Shown here: piece after piece, positions 52,299 to 60,599 of the stretch
Layout of the letters: each line of letters opens with the position of its first letter
Numbering within the stretch: the stretch's first letter is position 1
Source of the DNA: CAVXSP01 sp963764505
GTDB taxonomy: Bacteria > Acidobacteriota > Vicinamibacteria > Vicinamibacterales > SCN-69-37
DNA: 64,000 bases
NCBI GenBank assembly: GCA_963764505.1
Contig: CAVXSP010000001.1
Location: 2,728,001 to 2,792,000, forward strand
Direction: 5' to 3'
Notes under the pieces: model-generated
Seen by the model: the letters and a program-made list of their open reading frames with translations, nothing else
What the model was told of the DNA's origin: nothing
The model's database searches: none
Made by a program: the position numbers and the translations under genes

Positions 52299-52985
52299 TC
52301 ACTGATCCGACATGACGGGCGCGAACAGCCAGAGCGCCAGCGTCACGAACACCGCGTCAAAGAATATCAGCATCGACAGCCACGTTCTCGCCATTGCGAA
52401 GTCCGGCTCGGCCGCGAACAGCGCCGCCGTCCCCCGCACGCCGCCGATGATGACCGGCACGGCGATCGGATAGAGCAGAATCGGCAGGAGTACGTCCCGA
52501 GAATGCGCACGGACGAGCATGGCGGCCAGCAGCGTCCCCACCGACGAGAAGCCGACCGTGCCGGCGGCGAGCATCGCCACGAGCAGCCACGGCGCCCGCC
52601 CGATCGGCGCGGCGAACAGCAGCCCGACGACCGGCAGCAGCAGCGCTTCGATCGCGGCCATCAGGATCAGGAGCCCGAACAGCTTACCCAGGTAGATCGA
52701 CGCGCGCTCCACGGGCGCGAGGAGCAGCGCCCGCAGCGTCTCCCCCTGGCGCTCGCGCTCGAACGCCCGCCCGAGCGCGAGCGTGCCGGAGAACGCCACG
52801 GCGACCCAGAGGATGCCCGCCGCGGCGTCCTCGGGCGCGCGCCCTTCGCGGACGAAGCTGAACGCGAAGACCAGGACACAGGCCATGGCGAAGAACACGG
52901 TAGTGTAGGCGAGCTCGCGGCTCCGGGCCTCGACGACGAGATCCTTTCTGGCGATCAGCCACGCCGCCCGGAGCACGGCCTTCAT
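52299..52985 (-). CDS. ccmB: Heme exporter protein CcmB
   Basis: A 228-residue membrane permease with six helices. The N-terminal KAVLRAAWLIARKDLVVEAR and FSGTLALGRAFERERQGETL are the usual ABC-2-like CcmB segments, and VERASIYLGKLFGLLILMAA starts the helices. With CcmA it forms the ABC transporter that releases holo-CcmE from CcmCD. Its start overlaps the ccmA stop by ATGA. Confidence 0.93.
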   Translation of the reverse strand: MKAVLRAAWLIARKDLVVEARSRELAYTTVFFAMACVLVFAFSFVREGRAPEDAAAGILWVAVAFSGTLALGRAFERERQGETLRALLLAPVERASIYLGKLFGLLILMAAIEALLLPVVGLLFAAPIGRAPWLLVAMLAAGTVGFSSVGTLLAAMLVRAHSRDVLLPILLYPIAVPVIIGGVRGTAALFAAEPDFAMARTWLSMLIFFDAVFVTLALWLFAPVMSDQ

Positions 52986-53726
52986 GACCGGGCCTCCTGG
53001 GTGGCCAGGCGATAGCGCGCACGAAGCGCGCCCGGCTCCGGCCCGAGCTCGATCTCACGCGCCCGGCCGTTCGTCAGGCAGACGGCGCGATCCAGCAGGC
53101 CGTCCGCGGTCTCGAAGTCGTGCGTCGCCATGAAGACAATCGCGCCGTCCCGGCGGATCCCGTGCAGCCGCTCGACGAGCAGGCGCGCCGAGTCGTCGTC
53201 GAGACCGGTGAACGGCTCGTCGAGGAGGACGAGGCGCGGCCGGTGAAGCAGCGCGCGTTCGAGCGCGAGCCGCTGGCGCAGACCGCGCGAGAACCCGCTG
53301 ACACGATCACCGGCTCTCCCCTCCAGCCGGGCGTGCGCGAGCGCGGCCTCCACGCGCGCGGCGACATCGCGAACGCCGTACAGCCGGGCGAAGAACTCGA
53401 GATTTTCGCGCGCGCTCAAATCGCCGTAGAGGAACAGGTCGTGGCCCAGGACGCCGATGCGGGATCTCGAGGGCGTCGCCGAGCTGCTGCGCCCGGCGCC
53501 CGCCGTACCGGACCTCGCCCGAGCTCGGGCGGGCCAAGGTGGCGAAAATCCCGAGGAGGGTCGACTTTCCGGCGCCGTTTGGACCGAGCAGGCCGAGGAT
53601 CTCTCCGGCGCGCCCTTGCAGGGTCACGTGCGAGAGCGCCCGGCGCCGTCCGTAGTGTCGCGACAGGTCGCACGCTTCGACGGCGTCGAAATCGACACCG
53701 TCGGCGGCCGGGTCGGGCTGGGTCAC
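52982..53726 (-). CDS. ccmA: Heme exporter ATP-binding protein CcmA, one frame break
   Basis: About 247 residues after one correction near 53460. N-terminal frame: Walker A LLGLLGPNGAGKSTLLGIF and the Q-loop region; C-terminal frame: RIGVLGHDLFLYGDLSAREN, signature VSGFSRGLRQRLALERALLH (FSRGLRQR for LSGGQ) and Walker B LVLLDEPFTGLDDDS. The GTG start overlaps the stop of the preceding gene (GTGA). Loss of ccmA would break an otherwise intact operon, so an assembly error is the simplest explanation. Confidence 0.9.
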
Positions 53727-54772
53727 GCCCTCTTCCGGCGCGGCCGCGCCGTCACGCCGGCCCAGACGCCGGTCGCCATGATGGATCCGGCGAGCGCGAG
53801 CGCCAGGTTGCGCGGCCACACGGGATGGTGCGGCACGCCCGTAATGTCGAACGAGAGCGTGTCGCCCGCCTGCAGCGCAGGCCCGGTGCCGACGAGAATC
53901 CGCTGGCCTTCGTCGGTGACCTCGCGCTTGGTGGCGATCTGCGGCGAGACGAGATCCAGCCCTCCGCTCTGCCCCAAAATGACAATCACCTGCGGCAGCG
54001 ACGCGGGGAGCCGCGACGAGACGTGCGCCGTGCCGCCGCCGGTCGGCAGCTCGAATCCGACGCGGACCGCGGTCTTGCCGGGCGCGAACGGGCCCGTCAC
54101 GATGACGCGCGCGTCCTTGACGAGGGCCTGCTGCGAGGAATCCTGAAGGAGAGCCGCGCCGCGGGCTTCGCGCGGCAGGTCGAGGATCAACGGGCCGTCG
54201 GTCTCGACGGGCGCCTGGGATCCGTTCACGACATCCATCAGGAAGTAGACGTTGAGCTGATCCTGGGACATCTCGGCGACCACGCGCGACTCCGGCCCGA
54301 AGGCGACCGTCCCGGGTACCGCCGTGACGCCCGGAGCGGCCGCGGCGGCGCCCGCGCTGCTCCGGTCATGGGCGACCAGCATGACCCGGATGCCCGTGGG
54401 GCCGATCGTGATGTCCTTCGACTCGATGCGCTCGCCGTCGACGACCGCCACCGCCTTCGCGTGGGCGCCCGGCGTCAGCCCGGAGACCTCGACGTGGCCG
54501 CTCGCGTCGGTCGTAAGGTGCCGCGTGCGGCCGTCGACCGTGATCTCCACGTCCTGGTTCGGAACGTTGTTCGTGATGGCGCCGCGAATCACGCGGACGG
54601 TCAACGTGCCGGCCGGAAGGTCCGGGGACGGCAAGGGCTGGCCCGAGACCTGCGACAGGTCCATCTGTGCCGCGACGGGCGCGGCCATGGCGATCGAGAT
54701 GGCCGCCAGCAGAGTGGCCAGGAGGGTTCGACGGCTACGGGCGCTAGGTTTCGGGCTTCGGGCCTGGCTCAT
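53723..54772 (-). CDS. Unassigned exported membrane protein in the ccm operon
   Basis: A 349-residue protein: signal peptide (TLLATLLAAISIAMAAPVAA), an Ig/carboxypeptidase-regulatory-like beta domain (VRVIRGAITNNVPNQDVEIT, GHVEVSGLTPGAHAKAV), further beta-rich sequence, and a C-terminal transmembrane helix (LALALAGSIMATGVWAGV) with a basic tail. I recognise no enzyme motif. Placement between the ccmF-H/zinc-ribbon genes and ccmA, with coupled stop and start, implies a part in periplasmic cytochrome c maturation or reductant delivery. Confidence in coding is high, in function low. Confidence 0.75.
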   Translation of the reverse strand: MSQARSPKPSARSRRTLLATLLAAISIAMAAPVAAQMDLSQVSGQPLPSPDLPAGTLTVRVIRGAITNNVPNQDVEITVDGRTRHLTTDASGHVEVSGLTPGAHAKAVAVVDGERIESKDITIGPTGIRVMLVAHDRSSAGAAAAAPGVTAVPGTVAFGPESRVVAEMSQDQLNVYFLMDVVNGSQAPVETDGPLILDLPREARGAALLQDSSQQALVKDARVIVTGPFAPGKTAVRVGFELPTGGGTAHVSSRLPASLPQVIVILGQSGGLDLVSPQIATKREVTDEGQRILVGTGPALQAGDTLSFDITGVPHHPVWPRNLALALAGSIMATGVWAGVTARPRRKRA

Positions 54773-54780
54773 CCCCGTCC

Positions 54781-55389
54781 TCACACCGGCCCGACGGCAT
54801 GGCCGCAACTCTTGCAGAACTTCGCATCGGGATCGTTCATCGTGCCGCATTCCGCGCAGCGACGGTGCGGCGTGGCCGGAGTCTCCGAAGGCGGCCTGGT
54901 CTTCGCGGGCTTCACGGGCGCGGCCCGCGTTCCCCGCTCGATGTCCTGCATGAGCGTGAGGGCGCGTGCTCTCAGGCGCCCCCCGATCTCGGCGAAGTCC
55001 GTCTCGCCCATCTTCCCCATCGCATGGTCGAACTCGAGCTCCTTGATGGAGCGCATGATCAGGGCTTTCTCTCGCTCGAGCATCTCGCGCTGCCGCTCGC
55101 CGAGCGGCGGCACGTCCCCACTGCGGCCGAGCAGCGCCGCCAGCGCGCCATGGAGCGCGAATGCGACGGCGGCCGACGCGAGCGCGACGCCGCTCATCAG
55201 GATCAGCGCCAGCGGGTGCGTGCGTCCGGACACCCAGACGGCGACGGCAGCGGCGATCATCCCGAGCAGCGCATAGAGCTGCCACAGCGCCAGACCGGGC
55301 TCGGCCCGACGCGGGGAGAGCCGAACGCCGGCGACCGATTCCTCTACGGTGGAGGCGTCCCTCTTAGTCGAGATCGCGGAGTTCATCAT
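54781..55389 (-). CDS. CcmI-like membrane protein with zinc-ribbon C-terminus
   Basis: A 202-residue protein with two helices (LALWQLYALLGMIAAAVAVW; LALILMSGVALASAAVAFAL), a helical cytoplasmic part with EREKALIMRSIKELEFDHAM and GKMGETDFAEIGG, and a C-terminal ribbon CAECG...CKSCG. The middle block resembles the early CcmI/CycH segment (the E-L-E-F-D motif). Its start overlaps the ccmF-H stop region by 26 bases (M at 55389 or 55386). It may organise apocytochrome or CcmF partners; inference. Confidence 0.72.
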   Translation of the reverse strand: MMNSAISTKRDASTVEESVAGVRLSPRRAEPGLALWQLYALLGMIAAAVAVWVSGRTHPLALILMSGVALASAAVAFALHGALAALLGRSGDVPPLGERQREMLEREKALIMRSIKELEFDHAMGKMGETDFAEIGGRLRARALTLMQDIERGTRAAPVKPAKTRPPSETPATPHRRCAECGTMNDPDAKFCKSCGHAVGPV

Positions 55390-57841
55390 CCAGGCGCTGT
55401 TCGAGTTCCGGGCTCACCGTCGGCGTGCCGTTCGGCTCGGTCGCCTGGTGCGGGCGTTTGGACAGACGTACGGCCGCCATGCCGAGCAGGACGACGCCGA
55501 GCAGTCCGGTGCCGTACGGCAGGAGCCAGAGCAGTCGGTTGAACCCCTTGTCTATCGGCGCCGCGAGCACTTCCTGGCTGCCGTACTGCTTCACGAACGC
55601 GGCGATCACCTGATCGTGGTTCATGCCCTGGTCGAGATACTTCGTCAGGAGCGCCTGCTCTTCCTGCCAGTGGGCACAGTTCGGCTGCATCGGGCAGCTT
55701 CCAAGCTGGGCTCCGCACCCGCACAGGCACATCAGCTCGGATTCGAGCTGGCGGTGGAGCGCGCTCACCTGCGCCGGAGCGACGATGTTCGACGCAGGGG
55801 TCTGGCCGCGGGCCGTCGTCGGGCAGAGTGCCAGCGCTCCCAGCAGCAGGAGCGACGTCGTGACCGCGCCGGAGGGCACACGGCTCGTCGCAAATGCAAA
55901 GGTCCGTTCCGGCAGCAGCGCGATGAACGTGCCGATCAGCATGATGCCGACGCCCATCCAGATCCAGTTCACGAGCGGGTTGACGTGAATGGCGAGCGTC
56001 GCGCTCTGCGTCTGCACGTCGTAGGCGGCGAGCACGAGGTACAGATCGTCCCCTGCCGTGCGCCGGAGCGCGACCTCCGTCGTCGGCTCCTGCTCGTGGC
56101 CGTGGAAGTACCAGCGCGCCGGGTACATCCCGCCGATCGCCTTTCCGTTCCGGGTCACGTCCACGGACGCCGTGATCATCTGCTTCTGGCCGTCGTCGGT
56201 GACGCCGAGCGAGTCGAGCCGCACGGCGTAGGGCTTCATGACGGCCTGCTGCCCAGGCGTCAGCTTGACGTCTTCCTGACGCGAGAACGAATTGCCGGCG
56301 AATCCGATGAAGGCCAGCACGATGCCCAGGTGGATCACGTACCCGCCGTAGCGGCGACGCGACCGCGCGAACAGCCCGACGAGGGCGGTGAACAGATCGA
56401 CGCCGGTCGCCCGGTGCCGGACGCTCGCGCCCCGGAAGAATTCCTGGGCGATCGTCACGGCGACGAAGCCGCTGAGCGCGAAGCAGAGCCCGGCGGGCCA
56501 GAGCGCGATGCCGAGGCCGGCCGAGCCGCCCGCGCCGATCGCGGCCGCCACGCCCGGCCAGCGAAACTGGTACCAGAGGTTGGCGAGCGTGGACTTGCGC
56601 CACGCGAGCAGCGGGCCGACGCCCGTCAGGAACAGCAGGATCAGCCCGATGGGCGTCATCCACTTGTCGAAGAACGGAGGTCCGACCGTCAGCCGCTCGC
56701 CGCGGATCGCCTCGCTCAGCGTCGGGAACATCGTCGCGAAGAGCACGAAGAACGCCGAGAAGAGGAGAATCCAGTTGTTGACGAGGAACGACGCCTCGCG
56801 CGAGACCCAGGACTCGAGATCGTTGCGGGATCGCAGCAGCGGCAGGCGGTAGATGACGAGGCCGAAGCTGATCGTCAGCGTGAGGATCATGAAGACCGTG
56901 AACATCCACGCGAGCTGCCGATCCTCGCCGAAGGCGTGGACCGACTGGACGACGCCGGAGCGCGTCATGAACGTGCCGAAGATCGTGAGGAAGAACGTCA
57001 CGATGATGAGCGAGACGTTCCACACCTTCAGCATTCCCCGGCGCTCCTGCACCATCACGGAGTGCAGGAAGGCCGTGCCGGTGAACCAGGGCAGCAGCCC
57101 GGCGTTCTCGACCGGGTCCCAGCCCCAGTAGCCGCCCCAGCCCAACTCCTCATAGGCCCAGAGGGCGCCGAGCGTGAGGCCGACCGTCAGGAACAGCCAG
57201 GCCATCATCGTCCAGCCCCGCACCGCCCGGAACCAGGAGTCGTCGAGCTGCCCCGTCACCAGCGCGGCCATCCCGAACGCGAACGGGATGGTCATCCCGA
57301 CGAAGCCGAGATACAGCATCGGCGGGTGGATCGCCATGTAGTAGTTCTGCAGCAGCGGATTGAGCCCCTGCCCCGTCGTCGGAGCCGTCGACAGGAACGT
57401 GTCGAACGGATTGTTGTGGACGACCATCAGGAAGAGGAAGAACATCTCGACCGTCGAGATGACCGCCACGACCCAGGGAATCAGCAGGCGCTGGCGCTCG
57501 CGGTTGAGGTGCACGGCGGCGCTGCCGAAGAGCGCCAGCAGCGTGACCCAGAACATGATCGACCCGTCGAGGCCGCCCCAGTAGGACGTCAGCTTGTAGA
57601 AGAGCGGCTGCGCCTCGTCCGAGTAGTGCTGGACGTACTTGATGCGATAGTCGCCGACCACGAACGCGTGGACGATGACCGACGAGGCGAGCAGCATCAG
57701 GGCGGTGACGACGTGGAAGAGGCCGATGCCCCCCTGGATGAGCGACTGGCGCCCTCGCCGCGCTCCGGCGACGGAAGCCGCGAACGCGCCGCTGGCGATG
57801 ACGAAGGCGGCGAGAATGGCGAGCGAGCCGAGTGAGGCCAT
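55364..57841 (-). CDS. ccmF: CcmF-CcmH fusion, cytochrome c heme lyase
   Basis: An 825-residue fusion. Residues 1 to about 680 are CcmF: roughly 14 helices, the WWD-type motif LGWGGYWGWDPVENAGLLPW with flanking His (HPPMLYLGF; TAFLHSVMV), and a periplasmic beta region. The last 140 residues are CcmH: after a signal-like helix comes LESELMCLCGCGAQLGSCPM, where CLCGC replaces the usual LRCxxCQ, then CAHWQEEQALLTKYLDQGM, ending in a helix (LLWLLPYGTGLLGVVLLG). CcmF ligates heme to apocytochrome and CcmH keeps its Cys reduced, so fusion puts both on one chain. Confidence 0.92.
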   Translation of the reverse strand: MASLGSLAILAAFVIASGAFAASVAGARRGRQSLIQGGIGLFHVVTALMLLASSVIVHAFVVGDYRIKYVQHYSDEAQPLFYKLTSYWGGLDGSIMFWVTLLALFGSAAVHLNRERQRLLIPWVVAVISTVEMFFLFLMVVHNNPFDTFLSTAPTTGQGLNPLLQNYYMAIHPPMLYLGFVGMTIPFAFGMAALVTGQLDDSWFRAVRGWTMMAWLFLTVGLTLGALWAYEELGWGGYWGWDPVENAGLLPWFTGTAFLHSVMVQERRGMLKVWNVSLIIVTFFLTIFGTFMTRSGVVQSVHAFGEDRQLAWMFTVFMILTLTISFGLVIYRLPLLRSRNDLESWVSREASFLVNNWILLFSAFFVLFATMFPTLSEAIRGERLTVGPPFFDKWMTPIGLILLFLTGVGPLLAWRKSTLANLWYQFRWPGVAAAIGAGGSAGLGIALWPAGLCFALSGFVAVTIAQEFFRGASVRHRATGVDLFTALVGLFARSRRRYGGYVIHLGIVLAFIGFAGNSFSRQEDVKLTPGQQAVMKPYAVRLDSLGVTDDGQKQMITASVDVTRNGKAIGGMYPARWYFHGHEQEPTTEVALRRTAGDDLYLVLAAYDVQTQSATLAIHVNPLVNWIWMGVGIMLIGTFIALLPERTFAFATSRVPSGAVTTSLLLLGALALCPTTARGQTPASNIVAPAQVSALHRQLESELMCLCGCGAQLGSCPMQPNCAHWQEEQALLTKYLDQGMNHDQVIAAFVKQYGSQEVLAAPIDKGFNRLLWLLPYGTGLLGVVLLGMAAVRLSKRPHQATEPNGTPTVSPELEQRLDDELRDLD

Positions 57842-57845
57842 GGGC

Positions 57846-58244
57846 TTACTGCCCCGCTGCGGTCGAGGCCGTGTACTTCGACGGGCACTTGGCCGTGACC
57901 GAGTCGGCGACGAAGCCGTTCGGCTCGAGGCGGCCGCTCAGGACCACCTCCGAGCCGGTCTTGAACGTGTCCGGCACGACGCCGCGATAGGTCGCGGGGA
58001 TCGTCTGGCCGTTGTTCTGAATCTCGAACTTGTAGTCCAACGTGTCCTGCTTCACCAGGACCTGGCCGGTGACGAACCCGTGGAGCTGGAGGCTCTTGCC
58101 GTACCACGCCTTCGGGTTCTGGGCGACTTCGTCGACGTGCTTGTAGGCCTGGGCGTCCTGGCTCATCGACGTGAAGAGCAGCAGGCTGACCGCTCCCACG
58201 AGGACCACGGCAGAAACGATCACGCGGACGGCGTTCTTCGGCAT
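57846..58244 (-). CDS. ccmE: Heme chaperone CcmE, Cys variant
   Basis: A 132-residue periplasmic heme chaperone with a single N-terminal anchor (VRVIVSAVVLVGAVSLLLF). The OB-fold is seen in KSLQLHGFVTGQVLVKQ, FEIQNNGQTIPATYRGVVPD and GSEVVLSGRLEP. The heme-binding site is TAKCPSKYTAS: Cys120 and Tyr124, so CxxxY replaces the usual HxxxY. Cys-type CcmE is known from sulfate reducers, archaea and some others. The start at 58244 gives the canonical N-terminus. It precedes ccmF-H by four bases. Confidence 0.92.
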   Translation of the reverse strand: MPKNAVRVIVSAVVLVGAVSLLLFTSMSQDAQAYKHVDEVAQNPKAWYGKSLQLHGFVTGQVLVKQDTLDYKFEIQNNGQTIPATYRGVVPDTFKTGSEVVLSGRLEPNGFVADSVTAKCPSKYTASTAAGQ

Positions 58245-58348
58245 TGATGCCCCATTGGCCCCGGGCGGGCCGTTGATTCGGATCGCAACAGTCAGAATAC
58301 CCGCCAATTGCCGCGCGGGCAAGGAAATGACCCGACGTAGCGCGCCCG

Positions 58349-58912
58349 TCAGCCGAGCCCGGCCCGCCCGAGGAGCTGGACCATCCGCGCGACCGGAAGC
58401 CCGACGACGTTGGTGTAGGAGCCTTCGATGCGCGGGATGAATCGCGACGCGAGGCCCTGAATGGCGTAGGCGCCGGCTTTGTCCATCGGCTCGCCGCTCG
58501 CGACGTACCAGGCGATGTCGTCGGCCGTCAGCTTCGTGACCCAGACGGTCGTCTGCTCCATCTCGGAGAACACCTGGCCGCGGAACGCGAGCGCCATTCC
58601 GGTCATCACCTCGTGAGCTCGCGCGGAGATCTGCGCCAGCATGCGCGAGGCATCGGCCGCGTCGGCCGGCTTGCCGAGGAGTTGACTGCCGATGACCACC
58701 GCGGTGTCTGCGGCGAGCACGGGCCGGTCGGGGTGACGGGTGGCGACCGCTTCGGCCTTCAGGCGGGCGACGCGGAGCACGTACGTCGAGGGCGGCTCGC
58801 CCGTGGCCGGCGACTCGTCGACCTCGCCCGAGTCGACGTCGAACTCGAAGCCCGCGGCGGTCAGCAGATCGCGGCGGCGTGGCGACGCCGAGGCGAGGAC
58901 GAGCCGTGTCAT
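58349..58912 (-). CDS. maf: Maf-family nucleoside triphosphate pyrophosphatase
   Basis: A 187-residue Maf/YhdE-like NTP pyrophosphatase. Motifs: TRLVLASASPRRRDLLTAAG, the substrate-loop DTAVVIGSQLLGKPADAADA, QISARAHEVMTGMA and RIEGSYTNVVGLPVARMVQL. It hydrolyses dTTP, UTP or modified nucleotides and is linked to septum control in some bacteria. It is upstream of ccmE on the same strand, about 100 bases away. Confidence 0.93.
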   Translation of the reverse strand: MTRLVLASASPRRRDLLTAAGFEFDVDSGEVDESPATGEPPSTYVLRVARLKAEAVATRHPDRPVLAADTAVVIGSQLLGKPADAADASRMLAQISARAHEVMTGMALAFRGQVFSEMEQTTVWVTKLTADDIAWYVASGEPMDKAGAYAIQGLASRFIPRIEGSYTNVVGLPVARMVQLLGRAGLG

Positions 58913-58934
58913 CGCTGCATCATACGTAGATCCG

Positions 58935-59060
58935 GGGGGCTTCGCCCCCGCGGGCCCCCCGACACGCTCGCTCGCGGGGGCCCAGCGCCCCGCGCCGCTC
59001 GCGTGGCTCGCGCGCGGCCCGCGCGCTCGCTCACCGCTCCGGGGGGCTTCGCCCCCGCGG
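58935..59060. repeat. Two GGGGGCTTCGCCCCC hairpins in the maf/DciA gap
   Basis: GGGGGGCTTCGCCCCCGCGG occurs at 58935-58954 and again at 59041-59060, about 106 bases apart. The DNA between them is very GC-rich, with runs such as CGCTCGCTCGCGGGGGCC. Each unit can fold into a stable five-pair stem. The same unit is at 13126-13145. They lie 5' to both genes of a divergent pair, so they are not simple terminators for either. Confidence 0.75.
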
Positions 59061-59081
59061 CCGGATGGTAGGATTCGAGGA

Positions 59082-59366
59082 GTGCAGCCATTGCACGGAG
59101 CGGCCGTGCGCGCATTCCAGCACATGCTGGCGGCGCAGCCCACCACGCCGGCCAAGGTCACCTGTGCGTGGCAGCTTGCCGCCGGACCGGTGCTTGGCCG
59201 CGCCGCGGCCACACGCTGGTCGGAAGACGGCACGCTCGTCATTCGTCCTCGCGACGCCGCCTGGCGGCGCGAGATCGCCCACGCCCGGCCGATCATCGTC
59301 GAGCGTCTGACGCAACTGCTCGGCCCGGGCGTCGTCCGGCACCTGATCGTCGAGTCGGGCGACTAG
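59082..59366 (+). CDS. DciA/DUF721-like protein
   Basis: A 94-residue protein with the DUF721 pattern: an early helix, a WQLAAGPVLGRAAATRW stretch, then RWSEDGTLVIRPRDAAWRRE and a final VERLTQLLGPGVVRHLIVES. DciA helps load the replicative helicase DnaB. The GTG start is chosen by the GAGG just upstream and by the expected length of about 95. It is not beside other replication genes; the next gene is a thiolase 26 bases on. Confidence 0.78.
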   Translation: MQPLHGAAVRAFQHMLAAQPTTPAKVTCAWQLAAGPVLGRAAATRWSEDGTLVIRPRDAAWRREIAHARPIIVERLTQLLGPGVVRHLIVESGD

Positions 59367-59391
59367 ACGCGAGCCGCGAGGTCCAATCGCC

Positions 59392-60579
59392 ATGCGCGAG
59401 GCCGTGATTCTCAGCGCGGTACGAATACCGACCGGACGGTTCCTCGGAGCGCTCAAGTCGTTCGCGGCGACGGACCTCGGCGCGCTCGTCGTGCGCGAGG
59501 CGGTTCGCCGCGCCGGTGTCGATCCCGCGAGCGTCGACGAGTGCCTCATGGGCAACGTCGTCAGTGCCGGCCTCGGCCAGGCGCCGGCGCGGCAGGCCGC
59601 GCTGCGAGGCGGCCTGACCAACCGCGTCGCCGCGCTCACGATCAACAAGGTCTGCGGATCGGGCCTCAAGGCCGTCATGCTCGCGGCGCAGGGCATCGCC
59701 GTGGGAGACATCGAGGTCGCCGTGGCCGGCGGAATGGAATCGATGAGCAACTGCCCCTACCTGCTGCCCCGCGTGCGCGAGGGGCTGCGCATGGGCGATG
59801 GCGTCCTCGTCGATGCCATGATGCACGATGGCCTCAAGGATGCCTTCTACGACATCCCCATGGGGCTGACGGGCGAGCACGTCGCGGAGCGGTATCGCGT
59901 CTCGCGCGAGGAGCAGGACCGCTACGCCGTGGAGAGCCACCGGCGTGCGGCCCGCGCCGCGCACGAAGGGTGGTTCACCGACGAGATCCTGCCGGTCGAC
60001 GTGCCGCAGAAGGGCGGCGCGCCGATCGTGGTCGATCAGGACGAGACCATCCGGCCGGACACGAGCCCCGACGCGCTCGCCCGGCTGAAGCCCGTGTTCA
60101 AGAAGGACGGGACGGTCACCGCCGGCAATTCGCCGGGCGTCAACGACGGCGCGGCGGCCCTCGTCGTCGCGGCGGCCGAGGCGGCGGCGCGGCTTGGCGT
60201 GCGGCCGCTCGCGCGGATCGTCGGACAGGCGACCTCGGGCCTCGATCCGAAGCTCGTGATGATGACGCCGGTCGAAGCGGTGCGGCGCGTGCTCGCGAAG
60301 ACGGGCTGGTCGCTTGCCGACGTGGATCTGATCGAGCTGAACGAGGCGTTCGCCGTGCAGGCCGTGGCGGTGACCCGCGAGCTGGATCTCGACCCGGCCC
60401 GCGTCAACGTGCACGGCGGCGCCGTCGCGCTCGGCCACCCGATTGGGGCCAGCGGGGCGCGGATCCTCACGACGCTGGTCTACGCGCTGAAGCGCCAGGG
60501 CAAGCGCCGAGGCATCGCGACGCTCTGTCTGGGCGGCGGCAACGGCGTCGCGGTGGCGGTGGAGATGGTGAGTTCATAG
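59392..60579 (+). CDS. Acetyl-CoA acetyltransferase (thiolase)
   Basis: A 395-residue thiolase that condenses two acetyl-CoA or cleaves 3-ketoacyl-CoA. The nucleophile is Cys in INKVCGSGLKAVMLAAQ (about residue 89), with the base in VALGHPIGASGARILTTL (His) and CLGGGNGVAVAVE (second Cys). MGNVVSAGLGQAPARQAAL is at the substrate-binding loop. Biosynthetic, AtoB/PhaA-like from sequence length. It is followed 21 bases on by 3-hydroxyacyl-CoA dehydrogenase, giving a two-step acetyl-CoA to 3-hydroxybutyryl-CoA module. Confidence 0.95.
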   Translation: MREAVILSAVRIPTGRFLGALKSFAATDLGALVVREAVRRAGVDPASVDECLMGNVVSAGLGQAPARQAALRGGLTNRVAALTINKVCGSGLKAVMLAAQGIAVGDIEVAVAGGMESMSNCPYLLPRVREGLRMGDGVLVDAMMHDGLKDAFYDIPMGLTGEHVAERYRVSREEQDRYAVESHRRAARAAHEGWFTDEILPVDVPQKGGAPIVVDQDETIRPDTSPDALARLKPVFKKDGTVTAGNSPGVNDGAAALVVAAAEAAARLGVRPLARIVGQATSGLDPKLVMMTPVEAVRRVLAKTGWSLADVDLIELNEAFAVQAVAVTRELDLDPARVNVHGGAVALGHPIGASGARILTTLVYALKRQGKRRGIATLCLGGGNGVAVAVEMVSS

Positions 60580-60599
60580 CCCATAGCCTGGAGTCCTCG

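Noticed and set aside
55349..57835. 828-codon plus-strand ORF opposite ccmF-H
   Set aside because: Arg/Glu/His-rich complement of membrane-protein codons; ccmF-H motifs on the other strand are unambiguous.
59082..59366. DciA-like gene as marker of a replication locus
   Set aside because: The gene is short and its neighbours are maf and thiolase; context does not support a replication cluster.
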